Shown: positions 27,236-36,165 of the stretch, one piece after another
Numbering within the stretch: the stretch's first letter is position 1
How the letters are laid out: every line of letters begins with the position of its first letter
Origin: an uncultured Planktomarina sp.
GTDB taxonomy: Bacteria > Pseudomonadota > Alphaproteobacteria > Rhodobacterales > Rhodobacteraceae
Direction: 5' to 3'
Assembly: GCA_905182455.1 (NCBI GenBank)
Contig: CAJJBJ010000010.1
Coordinates: 1 to 64,000, forward strand
Length of the DNA stretch: 64,000 nt
Made by a program: the position numbers and the translations under genes
Notes under the pieces: generated by a model
What the model saw: only the letters and a program-made list of their open reading frames with translations
The model's database searches: none
Told to the model about the DNA's origin: nothing

Positions 27236-27604
27236 TTATTCTGAATTTTCCACATGGATATACGCACAATCTCCCAATCGCACCAATTTGGCCGGGGCTA
27301 GGGCCAAAGCGGGATCATCAGAGCAAAGGGTCAATGCATGCAGGTTGTCTGCGGGTTGGGATAAACCATCTATGCCAATCTGATTGGCAATGGTCATCAA
27401 GGCCGTCACCGCTTTGCCCAGAGCAGGACGATCATTTTGCTTAAAGGCACATTCCAAAACAAGCAGGCGAATTGCGAATTTGTCCAGTGTACTATTAATG
27501 ATCGAATTTGCGCGGGCAGGCTCAAACTCGGTATATAAATCCTCAATTTTATTGACGCAAAATTGAACATTTGCGTCATGTAGTGGCATGGTGATTTGGG
27601 TCAT
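27236..27604 (-). CDS. Hypothetical protein, 122 residues
   Basis: A soluble, mostly helical protein (N-terminus MTQITMPLHDANVQFCVNKI, middle IRLLVLECAFKQNDRPALGK). No family is recognised; the helical middle with a long leucine-rich stretch could be an Hpt-like or scaffold bundle, but no phosphorylatable histidine motif is evident. The start at 27604 has no clear Shine-Dalgarno; a second ATG is five codons in. It is divergent from the carbonic anhydrase gene and shares an AT-rich 141-base region with it. Confidence 0.6.
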   Translation of the reverse strand: MTQITMPLHDANVQFCVNKIEDLYTEFEPARANSIINSTLDKFAIRLLVLECAFKQNDRPALGKAVTALMTIANQIGIDGLSQPADNLHALTLCSDDPALALAPAKLVRLGDCAYIHVENSE

Positions 27605-27700
27605 ATAATACTACGATTTACTGCGCCCCCACAGCTTGTTGCTTTTAGATCAAAAAAGTTTAGAAACCATAAATAAGGTTTAGTTTTACTTCTCGATTTT

Positions 27701-27737
27701 TTACTTATTTGTTAAGCTAAATCCAATAAATAAGTAA
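27701..27737. promoter_or_regulatory. Inverted repeat in the carbonic anhydrase leader
   Basis: TTACTTATTT (27701-27710) and AAATAAGTAA (27728-27737) are exact inverse copies separated by 17 bases, directly before the GGG ribosome binding site of the carbonic anhydrase gene. A third AAATAAG occurs at 27671-27677. The arrangement fits an operator for a dimeric regulator in the divergent promoter region. Confidence 0.45.
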
Positions 27738-27745
27738 GGGTGCCC

Positions 27746-28397
27746 ATGGATTCTGTGAAACCTCTGCCGACCTATCTGGTACAACGTTACCACGGTTGGA
27801 AAGCCACCACGTTTGAAGACAATCATGCGTGGTATCGCCGATTGGCAAGCGAAGGCCAACGACCGCGTGCTATGGTGATCTCATGTTGTGACAGTCGGGT
27901 TCATGTGACGGCCATCTTTGGGCGCTGAGCAGGGCGAGTTTTTTATTCACCGCAATATTGCAAATTTGGTGCCGGCCTATTTACCCGATGGTGAGCCGCA
28001 CGGGACTTCTGCTGCGGTGGAATATGCCGTCACAGCACTTCATATTTCACATATTATTGTTTTAGGGCATTCCAATTGTGGCGGCGTGAAGGGCTGCCAT
28101 GATATGTGTACCGGCTTGGCACCAGAGTTAGAAAAAAGTAGCAGCTTTGTTGGACGCTGGATGGATATTTTGCGTCCCGGCTTTGAGCGGGTGAAACATA
28201 TATCGGATGAAGCGGAGCGAGTTGCGCAGTTGGAGCGTGAGGCGGTCATAGTCTCAGTTGAAAATCTGATGACGTTCCCGTTCGTGAAAAGCGCTGTCGA
28301 AAAGAACGAGCTGACTTTGCATGGGCTTTGGACTGATATTGCGGAGGGCACGTTGGAACAATTCGATGCCACCTCGCAGGATTTCATCCGTATTTGA
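27746..28397 (+). pseudogene. Beta-class carbonic anhydrase, one frameshift
   Basis: A zinc enzyme hydrating CO2 to bicarbonate. The first frame gives the N-terminus MDSVKPLPTYLVQRYHGWKA and the motif CCDSRV (zinc Cys, Asp-Arg dyad), then breaks at AIFGR. One surplus G in GGG at 27920-27922 shifts the rest, which continues as GAEQGEFFIHRNIANLVPAY, with zinc His and Cys in LGHSNCGGVKG. Removing one G restores a protein of about 216 residues, the usual length. The ATG at 27746 is preferred over an upstream GTG. The break is in a short G run, so an assembly error is possible; otherwise the gene is inactivated. Confidence 0.88.
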
Positions 28398-28406
28398 TCT
28401 GACCAA

Positions 28407-28436
28407 CAAAAAAGGTCCCGCAAAATGACGGGGCCT
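28407..28436 (-). terminator. Rho-independent terminator of asd
   Basis: On the minus strand AGGCCCCG and CGGGACCT pair around an 8-base loop and are followed by TTTTTTG, 22 bases after the asd stop. The stem could also slow transcripts from the carbonic anhydrase gene. Confidence 0.85.
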
Positions 28437-28458
28437 TCATTGATATATCGTGGTGAGC

Positions 28459-29481
28459 TTAGCCCTTTTTCAAGACTTTATTGCCCAAGACTTCAGCAAT
28501 TTGCACAGCATTCAACGCGGCGCCTTTGCGCAGGTTGTCGGACACACACCAAAGGTTGATGCCGTTTTCGACCGTGACGTCCTGACGGATGCGGCTGATG
28601 AATGTGGCGTAATCGCCAACGCATTCAACCGGGCTAACATAGCCACCATCTTCGCGCTTATCGATAACCATCAGGCCAGGCGATTCGCGCAGAATTGCCC
28701 GTGCTTCATCTTCGTCCAAAAACTCTTCAAATTCGATGTTAATCGCTTCAGAATGGCCAACAAAAACTGGAACTCGCACGCAGGTTGCTGTGACTTTGAT
28801 TTTTGGGTCCAGAATTTTCTTGGTTTCGGCCACCATTTTCCACTCTTCTTTGGTGTCACCGCTGTCGAGGAAAACATCGATATGTGGGATCACATTGAAG
28901 GCGATTTGCTTGGTGAATATGCGCGGTGGTTTGTTGTCCACGGGGTTGTAGATGGATTTGGTTTGATCCCAGAGCTCATCGATACCGTCTTTGCCGGCGC
29001 CGGATACAGATTGATAGGTGCTGACCACAACACGTTTGATCCTGGCGCGGTCGTGCAAGGGTTTCAGGGCGACAACCATCTGCGCAGTCGAGCAATTTGG
29101 ATTGGCGATGATGTTTTTCTTGCTGTAGCCAAAAATGGCATCTGCGTTTACTTCGGGCACAATCAGCGGCACATCAGGATCGTAACGATACAGGCTTGAG
29201 TTGTCGATCACGATACATCCTGCTGCGGCAGATTTTGGTGCATATTCTTTGGTGGCCTCGGAGCCCACAGCAAAAAGCGCCATGTCCCAACCGGTGAAAT
29301 CAAAGGTGGCCAAATCTGTCGTCTTGAGTGTTCTGTCGCCAAAGCTCACTTCGGTGCCAAGAGATTTTCGGCTGGCAAGAACCGCAATTTCCGCAATCGG
29401 AAATTCACGTTCGTGCAGAATGTTCAGCATTTCGCGGCCCACGTTACCTGTGGCCCCAACGATGACAACTTTATAAGACAT
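28459..29481 (-). CDS. asd: Aspartate-semialdehyde dehydrogenase
   Basis: A 340-residue NADP-dependent enzyme converting aspartyl phosphate to aspartate semialdehyde, the branch point to lysine/DAP, threonine and methionine. The N-terminal GATGNVGREML binds NADP, Cys130 in ANPNCSTAQM is the nucleophile, and the substrate-binding segment VSTYQSVSGAGKDG and the C-terminal GHSEAINIEFEEFL follow. It is monocistronic with its own terminator, and supplies the dap enzymes encoded near 7-9 kb. Confidence 0.96.
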   Translation of the reverse strand: MSYKVVIVGATGNVGREMLNILHEREFPIAEIAVLASRKSLGTEVSFGDRTLKTTDLATFDFTGWDMALFAVGSEATKEYAPKSAAAGCIVIDNSSLYRYDPDVPLIVPEVNADAIFGYSKKNIIANPNCSTAQMVVALKPLHDRARIKRVVVSTYQSVSGAGKDGIDELWDQTKSIYNPVDNKPPRIFTKQIAFNVIPHIDVFLDSGDTKEEWKMVAETKKILDPKIKVTATCVRVPVFVGHSEAINIEFEEFLDEDEARAILRESPGLMVIDKREDGGYVSPVECVGDYATFISRIRQDVTVENGINLWCVSDNLRKGAALNAVQIAEVLGNKVLKKG

Positions 29482-29545
29482 AGTCTCTTCCTTGTTTCAA
29501 AGACGGGCCCGTTTAGCGTGCTGTTTGAGCAATGGAAAGGGGGGG

Positions 29546-30724
29546 CTAGTCTGTTCGGTCCTCTGAGAACAGATAAATTGCCAAACCCAGCAACATTGTC
29601 ACACAAAAAAGTAAAATTACGGCATTATATGAGACAATCGCCGCGGCACCATCCGTTATCTTGGCGTCATAGATCCGAGCTGAAAGGTTTTGCATCACGC
29701 CAACGCCACCTATTGCAAATAGATTAATTAATGTTACGCCTCGCCCCATCAAATGTTCTGGAAAAAAGCTTCGGCCATGCGCTACCAAAATTGGAAAGGA
29801 TGCGCCAAAAAAGCCGATCCCTGCCATTATTCCGGCAGCTACCCAAAAACCATTTTGTCCAAAATTATAAAGTGCCATACATAATGCTGCACATATAGAG
29901 TTGCCCGCGAAGATTACCCATTTTCGGGTATGAAATAACCGATCAAGCGGTCCATAAAAGAAATTGCCAGCAATCATAGCCAGTGCCATGACTGTGGTTG
30001 CAGTACCAACTTGAGCGATGGTAGAGCCGAACAGATCAGTGAAATAAGGTCCAATCCAAAGGCCGCGCAGCCCTGCGGCTGGTGCGTAACTGACCAAAAC
30101 CATAGGTAAGATAAACCACATGGCGCGCATGCGCAGCAGATCCAACACGCTGCCTTTTTGGGTCGTAATCACCTTCGGGGGGTCTTTGACGATCAGATAG
30201 CACAAACCGGCCACGGCCACGGTGATCACACCAATCATCATAATTGAAAGCCGCCAGCCAAACAGCTCTACCAAAAGGGTCAAAGGGAAAGCCGCGCCGA
30301 TATTGCCCAGCGATCCAATCCCGAGAATGAAGGCGGCCATCGTGGCGAAAGCGGCGGCTGAAAAGCTGCGCGCCACCACATAGTAGGAGGCCATAAGAAC
30401 CGGCGAACAGCCTATCCCTATCAAGGTCATTGCGAGTGAAATGTGCCAAGGCGCTGTCGCGGCCGCGAACACCATGGCGCCCCCCCCAGCCCCAAGCGCC
30501 AAAATGGCGGCATTGGTCCGCTTTGGCCCCAAGGTATCCAGCGCCCAGCCCACGGGAATTTGCATCAACGCAAAGGCCAAAAACCAATATCCTGAGGCGG
30601 CCGACAGCTGCGCCGCAGTTGCCCCAAGATCCGCCTGCAATGGCGCGGCCAAGACAGCTAAAAATGCCCGGTAAAATTGGGACAATACATAGGCCATCGT
30701 CAGGATAATTAAAGTTGCCCGCAT
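29546..30724 (-). CDS. MFS transporter
   Basis: A 392-residue inner-membrane protein with about twelve hydrophobic segments. The N-terminus MRATLIILTMAYVLSQFYRA, the loop WALDTLGPKRTNAAI (an A-like motif between segments 2 and 3) and a charged central loop (LIVKDPPKVITTQKGSVLDL) fit the major facilitator superfamily. The substrate cannot be read; no metabolic gene is coupled to it. The frame ends at 29546, close to the divergent asd start. Confidence 0.88.
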   Translation of the reverse strand: MRATLIILTMAYVLSQFYRAFLAVLAAPLQADLGATAAQLSAASGYWFLAFALMQIPVGWALDTLGPKRTNAAILALGAGGGAMVFAAATAPWHISLAMTLIGIGCSPVLMASYYVVARSFSAAAFATMAAFILGIGSLGNIGAAFPLTLLVELFGWRLSIMMIGVITVAVAGLCYLIVKDPPKVITTQKGSVLDLLRMRAMWFILPMVLVSYAPAAGLRGLWIGPYFTDLFGSTIAQVGTATTVMALAMIAGNFFYGPLDRLFHTRKWVIFAGNSICAALCMALYNFGQNGFWVAAGIMAGIGFFGASFPILVAHGRSFFPEHLMGRGVTLINLFAIGGVGVMQNLSARIYDAKITDGAAAIVSYNAVILLFCVTMLLGLAIYLFSEDRTD

Positions 30725-30999
30725 AGCTGTCTCCGTTCTGTCTCTCTGGTGCCATGGCTGGGCCGCATGGTAAAGTCAGAACCGCAATAGAGCATAAGTA
30801 ACGCATCTTTCGACCGGGCCTAGGCCAGATTTCAACGCCCAGTCGTCACCACGCCCATGATCATCAGTGCCGCCATTGCGCCCTGAGTTTATGGATCTGG
30901 GCTTGCAATCGAGCTCCGCGAGTTCTGGTAGACGCTGACTTGTACCCCTGCCGTAGCGGCGCTAGCCTGGGTGCAACCCAGTTGAAAGGCAGCGCGCAA

Positions 31000-31755
31000 A
31001 TGACATTTTCAGGAAAAACAGTTTTGATCACTGGAGCCAGCCGAGGCATAGGCGCTGCCACGGCCCATCATTTGGCTGCCCTTGGCGCCAATGTTGTTCT
31101 AACCGCCCGAAGCGCACAAGCGTTGGAGCAACTCGCGGCAGATATCGGACCACAAGCCAAAGCCATTGCCTGTGATGTCTCTGACTATGATCAAGTCAAA
31201 GCCGCGGTTGATCTTGCTGTGGCACAGTTTGGTGGCCTAGATATCTTGGTGAACAATGCCGGGCTTTTGGCTCCGGTGCATCGTGTGGCCGATTTCGCGC
31301 CGAAAGATTGGGATCAGGTAATAGACGTCAACGTGAAGGGTGTCTTTTATATGATGCATGCGGCTTTGCCGAATATGATAGCACAGGGCGGTGGCACTAT
31401 TCTCAATATTTCATCCGGTGCGGCCTATGGCGTTCTGGAGGGTTGGAGCCATTATTGCGCCTCCAAAGCGGCGGTGTTGCAGCTGACCCGCTCGGGCCAT
31501 GAGGAATATGCAGCCCAAGGGATCACCTGTCTGGGGCTCAGCCCGGGCACGGTGGCCACTGACATGCAGGTGTTGATCAAGGCTTCCGGTGTTAACCCGG
31601 TCAGCAAACTTGACGTCAGTGATCATATTCCGGCCTCTGACGTGGCCGAAGCGATTGCCTATCTCTGTGGTCCTGCTGGTGCTGATTTCGCGGGTGAAGA
31701 TTTTCATCTCAAAGCGCCAGAGTCGCGGGCGGTGATCGGCCTGCCGGCGCGATAG
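31000..31755 (+). CDS. SDR family oxidoreductase
   Basis: A 251-residue classical short-chain dehydrogenase/reductase. Motifs are TGASRGIG (11-18) for NAD(P), NNAG (85-88), Ser139 in LNISSGAAYG and the catalytic Y152-x-x-x-K156 (YCASKAAV). The ATG at 31000 follows AAAGG; the upstream start adds unrelated residues. It converges on the FAD oxidoreductase gene, three bases apart, and may belong functionally to the 31-38 kb catabolic cluster although it lies on the other strand. The 275 bases upstream show no recognisable gene. Confidence 0.92.
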   Translation: MTFSGKTVLITGASRGIGAATAHHLAALGANVVLTARSAQALEQLAADIGPQAKAIACDVSDYDQVKAAVDLAVAQFGGLDILVNNAGLLAPVHRVADFAPKDWDQVIDVNVKGVFYMMHAALPNMIAQGGGTILNISSGAAYGVLEGWSHYCASKAAVLQLTRSGHEEYAAQGITCLGLSPGTVATDMQVLIKASGVNPVSKLDVSDHIPASDVAEAIAYLCGPAGADFAGEDFHLKAPESRAVIGLPAR

Positions 31756-31758
31756 CGG

Positions 31759-33090
31759 CTACAGCTCCGCGCCTGCCGTCCACTCTCCCCATTTCATCAG
31801 CGCATTGGCTCCAAGCCAAGCAAAAGGTTCGGGTGGCAGCTTGCTGGGCGCGTCTTGGGTGAGCACGTCGGTTAGAATGTCACTGCGGTGTCCACTGGCC
31901 AAATTGGCGGCGAGCATGCCGTGCAAGGTGCCTTTGGCCGTTCCTAAACCATTTTGGCAACAGGCTGAAAAAAGGCCCGGCGCCACCTCGCCAAAGGCTG
32001 ATACAGTGTTGCGGGACAGGCAAAGTCGCCCACCCCATCGATATTGCATTGCAACGGCTTTTAGCATGGGAAAGCGTGCGGTAAAACTGGCGTCATGCGT
32101 GCGTGCCACGGAACGCATGCGGGCTTGCGACACTTCCATGGACGGGTCAAAGCTGGCGCGGTTGCGGATTATGATGCGGTCGCCTCCGGTTTCCGACACG
32201 CGCCGCACAGTGGTGCCCAAGGGATCGGCGGGTGTGGCGGCCCAATTGGCCTGCCCTCCCAAGGCTTTGACCTCTTCAGATGTGAGCGCGCGGGTCATGC
32301 TGGCATAGGTGAACACATGCATCAGCTGGCGTTTGAAAAACCCAAATGAATTTACATGGCCATTCACCGCCAAAATAACCCGCGGCGCCGTGACTTGGCC
32401 ACTGGGGGTTTGGGCAGTCCAATCATCGTTATGATCCAAATCGATCACAGGAGAATTCTCGTGAATCTCTCTGTACTTAGATGCCAAGGCTCCAGCAATC
32501 CCGCGAATGTACATTGCTGGTTGCAGCATAACCGCGCCGGGGGTGAAGAGGCCGGATTGGTAATAGTGGCTCCCGGTCAGCTCCGCCATTTGCGCAGGAT
32601 TATATATCTCCCAAGGCTCATCCATTTTGCTCAAATGCGCGGCGTAGTCTTGGTTGTGCTTATGGCCCTTGGCGGTGGCCGCAGCGTTAAACTTTCCGCA
32701 AAGGTTGAACGCCTCTCGGGGCAGGTCAAATTCATCCGCCATATCTTTTGCAAAAGCAATAGCAGCCCGATTGTCGCGGATTTGCCTCAGATCCGCCGCG
32801 AGGCCGCCGCTATAATCTTCTGAGGCTAGATCATGCGGCAAATCAATCATAAAGCCAGAATTGCGGCCTGCTGGACCTTCGGCAATGCGCTTGGCCTCTA
32901 GCAGGATGATTTTATCGTGCGGATGCAGCTGCGACAGACGGCGCAGAGCCGCGAGCCCCGCAAACCCACCACCGATCACTAGCCAATCCGCGGTTTGCGC
33001 GCCTTCAAGCACCTGAGCCTCGGCCGCCTGCGGCAAAAGGCAGTTCCAAGCCGCAGGCCCTGGATCCACGGGCAGATGGCTCACCTTCAT
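31759..33090 (-). CDS. FAD-dependent amine oxidoreductase (DadA/PuuB type)
   Basis: A 443-residue flavoprotein of the D-amino-acid oxidase superfamily, most like gamma-glutamylputrescine oxidase-type proteins. The FAD Rossmann motif is at 38-45 (VIGGGFAG), followed by AAGRNSGF-type residues (AGRNSGFMIDLPHD near 75-88) and a C-terminal GLGTAKGTLHG. It would oxidise an amine or N-methyl amine to an imine or aldehyde and free amine. It is the last gene of the operon, one base after the MttB-family stop, which points to work on the same substrate. Confidence 0.85.
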   Translation of the reverse strand: MKVSHLPVDPGPAAWNCLLPQAAEAQVLEGAQTADWLVIGGGFAGLAALRRLSQLHPHDKIILLEAKRIAEGPAGRNSGFMIDLPHDLASEDYSGGLAADLRQIRDNRAAIAFAKDMADEFDLPREAFNLCGKFNAAATAKGHKHNQDYAAHLSKMDEPWEIYNPAQMAELTGSHYYQSGLFTPGAVMLQPAMYIRGIAGALASKYREIHENSPVIDLDHNDDWTAQTPSGQVTAPRVILAVNGHVNSFGFFKRQLMHVFTYASMTRALTSEEVKALGGQANWAATPADPLGTTVRRVSETGGDRIIIRNRASFDPSMEVSQARMRSVARTHDASFTARFPMLKAVAMQYRWGGRLCLSRNTVSAFGEVAPGLFSACCQNGLGTAKGTLHGMLAANLASGHRSDILTDVLTQDAPSKLPPEPFAWLGANALMKWGEWTAGAEL

Positions 33091-33091
33091 C

Positions 33092-34642
33092 TTAATACTC
33101 CTGATTTAAAGCATCCGCAGCGGGAATTTCGCGCTCACGACGGGCGATGTAATCCAGCAAGGCCTCGTTCACGCCTGCATCAAGTTTAGGTTCTTCGTAC
33201 TCGTTGAGCATTTGCCGGGCTCGGATCAGCCCGCGTTCATTGGTCTCGATGGATCCATCCGCTTGCCACTGTTCAATTGAATTGTTGTCAAACATCTCGG
33301 GCATGAAAAACGCCCGTTGGAAGTTTTCCAAGGTATGGGGATGGCCCAGATAATGGCCGCCGGGGCCAACATCACGCACGGCTTGCATGGCCTCATCAAA
33401 ATCATCCCAGCGAATTCCCTCCGCCATCCGGTAGCCCATGGCGCACATCTCGGCGTCGACCACGAATTTAGCCATAGAACAATGCATGCCCGCTTCATTC
33501 CAGCCCGCGCTGTGCCAGATGTAATTGGCCCCAGCCATAAGCACGGCGTTGAGGGTCATGGCGCTTTCATATCCGGCCTGCGCGTCCAGCACCTTTGATC
33601 CGCCCAGGGTGTTGGAGGTGCGCCAAGGCACTTCATAATAGCGCGCCATTTGACCGATCATAAAGTTCATCAAGCTGATTTCAGGGGTGCCTGCCATTGG
33701 CGCCCCCGAGCGCATGCTGACCGTCGCCAAATAATGCCCATAAATTGCAGGTGTGCCTTTGCGGACCACCTGCGTATAGGCTAAACAGCTGAGAGCTTCG
33801 GCATTTAGCTGCGCCACAGTGGGGGCGACAGAGGCTGGCGTATTAGCGCCACCCAGAACAAAAGGGCTGCACAATATCGGCTGGTTGCGTTTTGCAAAGG
33901 CGCGCAATGCACCCAGCATGGTTTCATCCCAGACCAAAGGGCTGTTGCCATTGCAATTGCCGGTGACGACCGCATGGTCCTCCATATAGTCAGCTCCAAA
34001 CAGCAAGGCGCACATCTCAAGCACATCTTCGGCATTTTTTGGGCTGGTGGTCATGCCCATAAAGGTCTTGTCGGAATGTTTCATCGACGAGTAGGTGATG
34101 CGCAAATGTCTTTGGCTGATTGGATGATCATACGGCTCAACAATATGATGCGCTGAGGAATGCATGGCGGGTAACATATGGGCCAATTTATGGAAGTTGG
34201 CCAAATCCTCTAGCATTGGGTTGCGCCTGACGTCGTCGAGATCGCGCAGATAAGGCGCGCCGGTCATCGGCACAAAAATCGAATGATCATTGCCAAAGGG
34301 CAGGTTATTGGCGGGATTGCGGGCGTGATAGGTGAAGCTGGAGGGAATGGTTTTGATCAGCTCACGTACCAAGTCTCGATCGAGATGCACACGATCCCCA
34401 TCACGAATATCTGCGCCCGCAGCGCGCCAATCGGTGATGGCAATCGGGTCGCGAAATACCACCCCCACATCTTCCAAAATAGCCATGGAAGCTTGGTCGA
34501 TCTTTTCAATTTTCCCGAGGTCCATTGGCTCGGTCAACGGCAGCTTGCGCTTGAGTGCAGGCAGCATGGTAATATCGCGAGTTTGGCGAATGACCTTGCG
34601 CGCGCCGCGTCCCCGGCGTGTGGTGCCGACAGTATCAACCAT
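33092..34642 (-). CDS. MttB-family (non-pyrrolysine) methyltransferase
   Basis: A 516-residue member of the trimethylamine methyltransferase (MttB) superfamily. Archaeal MttB carries pyrrolysine encoded by TAG; this gene has no internal TAG and so belongs to the non-pyrrolysine branch, whose characterised members demethylate glycine betaine, proline betaine, carnitine or related quaternary amines onto a corrinoid protein. Family segments are LTEPMDLGKIEKIDQASMAI at the N-terminus, MTTSPKNAEDVLEMC and a long C-terminal barrel (HSAGWNEAGMHCSMAKFVVD). No corrinoid protein gene is adjacent. It is 32 bases downstream of the aldehyde dehydrogenase and one base before the FAD oxidase. Confidence 0.88.
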   Translation of the reverse strand: MVDTVGTTRRGRGARKVIRQTRDITMLPALKRKLPLTEPMDLGKIEKIDQASMAILEDVGVVFRDPIAITDWRAAGADIRDGDRVHLDRDLVRELIKTIPSSFTYHARNPANNLPFGNDHSIFVPMTGAPYLRDLDDVRRNPMLEDLANFHKLAHMLPAMHSSAHHIVEPYDHPISQRHLRITYSSMKHSDKTFMGMTTSPKNAEDVLEMCALLFGADYMEDHAVVTGNCNGNSPLVWDETMLGALRAFAKRNQPILCSPFVLGGANTPASVAPTVAQLNAEALSCLAYTQVVRKGTPAIYGHYLATVSMRSGAPMAGTPEISLMNFMIGQMARYYEVPWRTSNTLGGSKVLDAQAGYESAMTLNAVLMAGANYIWHSAGWNEAGMHCSMAKFVVDAEMCAMGYRMAEGIRWDDFDEAMQAVRDVGPGGHYLGHPHTLENFQRAFFMPEMFDNNSIEQWQADGSIETNERGLIRARQMLNEYEEPKLDAGVNEALLDYIARREREIPAADALNQEY

Positions 34643-34674
34643 GCAGCGACCCTAAGGATATGGAGGACGGCGGT

Positions 34675-36165
34675 TTAGCCCACATTGTCACCCTCGCTGG
34701 GGTCTGTGAGGTCAATCCAAATGGTTTTAAGTTCGGTAAATTGGTCATGCGCCTGCAATCCATTGTCGCGTCCGCCAAAGCCGGATTGCTTGTAGCCACC
34801 AAAGGGCGTGGCAATCGAGCCTTCGCCATAGGTGTTAACGGTCACAGTGCCGGCTTTGATGTCACGGGCGGCCCGGAGTGCGTTACGGGTGTTAGCTGTA
34901 AACACAGAGGCTGCCAGCCCATAATGGGTGTCATTGGCCACGGCCACGGCCTCATCATTGCTGGCCACGGTAATCACGCTCAGGATTGGTCCGAAAATTT
35001 CATCCACGGCTTTGGCATCTTTGCGGCCCACCTCGTAAATGGTGGGAAGCACAAAATTTCCTTCCGATGTACCGCCTACCAAGGCCGTTCCGGTCAAATA
35101 TCCGCAAACTTTGGCAGTATGATCCGCATCAATCAAGCATCCCAGATGATTGGCCGGATCCAGCGGATCACCGGTCTTCCAATCTCTAACCCGGGCCAAA
35201 ACGCGTTTCATAAGGACCTCTTTAACATCTTGATGCACAATCAAACGTGACGCCGCAGAACAGTTTTCACCCATATTCCAAAACGCAGCGTTTACCACAT
35301 GGGCGGCAACATGATCTAGGTTTTCGGCATCATCAAACACCACGCAGGGGTTTTTGCCGCCACACTCTAGCACCACTTTTTTGAGGTTGCTGTCTGCCGC
35401 ATAGTGCAAAAAGCGCCGTCCGGTCTCTGTCGAGCCAGTGAAACTGACCATATCAACATCCATATGCCGCCCCAACGGTTCGCCTACTGTGGGGCCATCG
35501 CCGGGTAGGACTTGCAAAACCCCACGCGGGATCCCGGCTTCACTCGCCAATTCGGCCAAGCGCATGGCGGTGAGGCTGGTTTGCTCCGCAGGTTTCACAA
35601 TCACTGAGTTACCGGCCGCTAGTGCGGGGCCAATTTTCCATGCCATCATCAGCAGGGGAAAATTCCAAGGCAGAATAGCCGCCACAACTCCAATGGGTTC
35701 GCGCAAAATCATGCTGATTGCATCGTCTTGCGCAGGGGCCATTTGGTCATAGATCTTATCAATCAGCTCCGCATGCCATTTTATCGTGGTGATGGTTTCT
35801 GGGATGTCGATAGTCTCGCAGTCCAAAATAGGTTTGCCGCTGTCCAGGCTTTCCATCACCGCCAATTCTCGGCGGTTGTGGGTGATCAATTTGCAAAAGC
35901 GGATCAACACATTCTTGCGCGCGCTCGGGTGGAGCGTTGCCCAATGGCCTTGGTCAAAAGCAGCGCGCGCTTTGGTCACGGCCAGATTTACGTCACTGGC
36001 ATCACAGCCGGAAATTTCTGCCAATACCGCGCCTGTGGCGGGATTAATCGTTGTAAACTTTGGACCGCTTCCAGCGCGATACTTGCCGTCAATAAAGGCG
36101 GTGCGCGGCGGCGCGAGATCGGCAGCGAGGGCTTTATACTCCGCCCTTGTTAAAAGATCGGTCAT
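34675..36165 (-). CDS. Aldehyde dehydrogenase
   Basis: A 496-residue NAD(P)-dependent aldehyde dehydrogenase. The catalytic Cys302 is in GENCSAASRL, the general base Glu267 in LECGGKNPC, and the cofactor site includes LPWNFP (165-170) and FTGSTETGR (242-250). Sequence feel is of the gamma-glutamyl-gamma-aminobutyraldehyde/betaine-aldehyde type, but substrate is not decided. The ATG at 36165 overlaps the stop of the DHDPS-family gene (ATGA), so the aldehyde it oxidises is probably made by that lyase. Confidence 0.92.
   Translation of the reverse strand: MTDLLTRAEYKALAADLAPPRTAFIDGKYRAGSGPKFTTINPATGAVLAEISGCDASDVNLAVTKARAAFDQGHWATLHPSARKNVLIRFCKLITHNRRELAVMESLDSGKPILDCETIDIPETITTIKWHAELIDKIYDQMAPAQDDAISMILREPIGVVAAILPWNFPLLMMAWKIGPALAAGNSVIVKPAEQTSLTAMRLAELASEAGIPRGVLQVLPGDGPTVGEPLGRHMDVDMVSFTGSTETGRRFLHYAADSNLKKVVLECGGKNPCVVFDDAENLDHVAAHVVNAAFWNMGENCSAASRLIVHQDVKEVLMKRVLARVRDWKTGDPLDPANHLGCLIDADHTAKVCGYLTGTALVGGTSEGNFVLPTIYEVGRKDAKAVDEIFGPILSVITVASNDEAVAVANDTHYGLAASVFTANTRNALRAARDIKAGTVTVNTYGEGSIATPFGGYKQSGFGGRDNGLQAHDQFTELKTIWIDLTDPSEGDNVG

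Noticed and set aside
28450-29199. 249-residue plus-strand frame
   Set aside because: Antisense of asd, whose motifs are complete.
30725-30999. Remnant of a membrane protein on the minus strand (MAALMIMGVVTTGR)
   Set aside because: Only 14 hydrophobic residues between stops; too short to support.
33092-34642. Pyrrolysine-type MttB
   Set aside because: There is no internal TAG codon in the frame.
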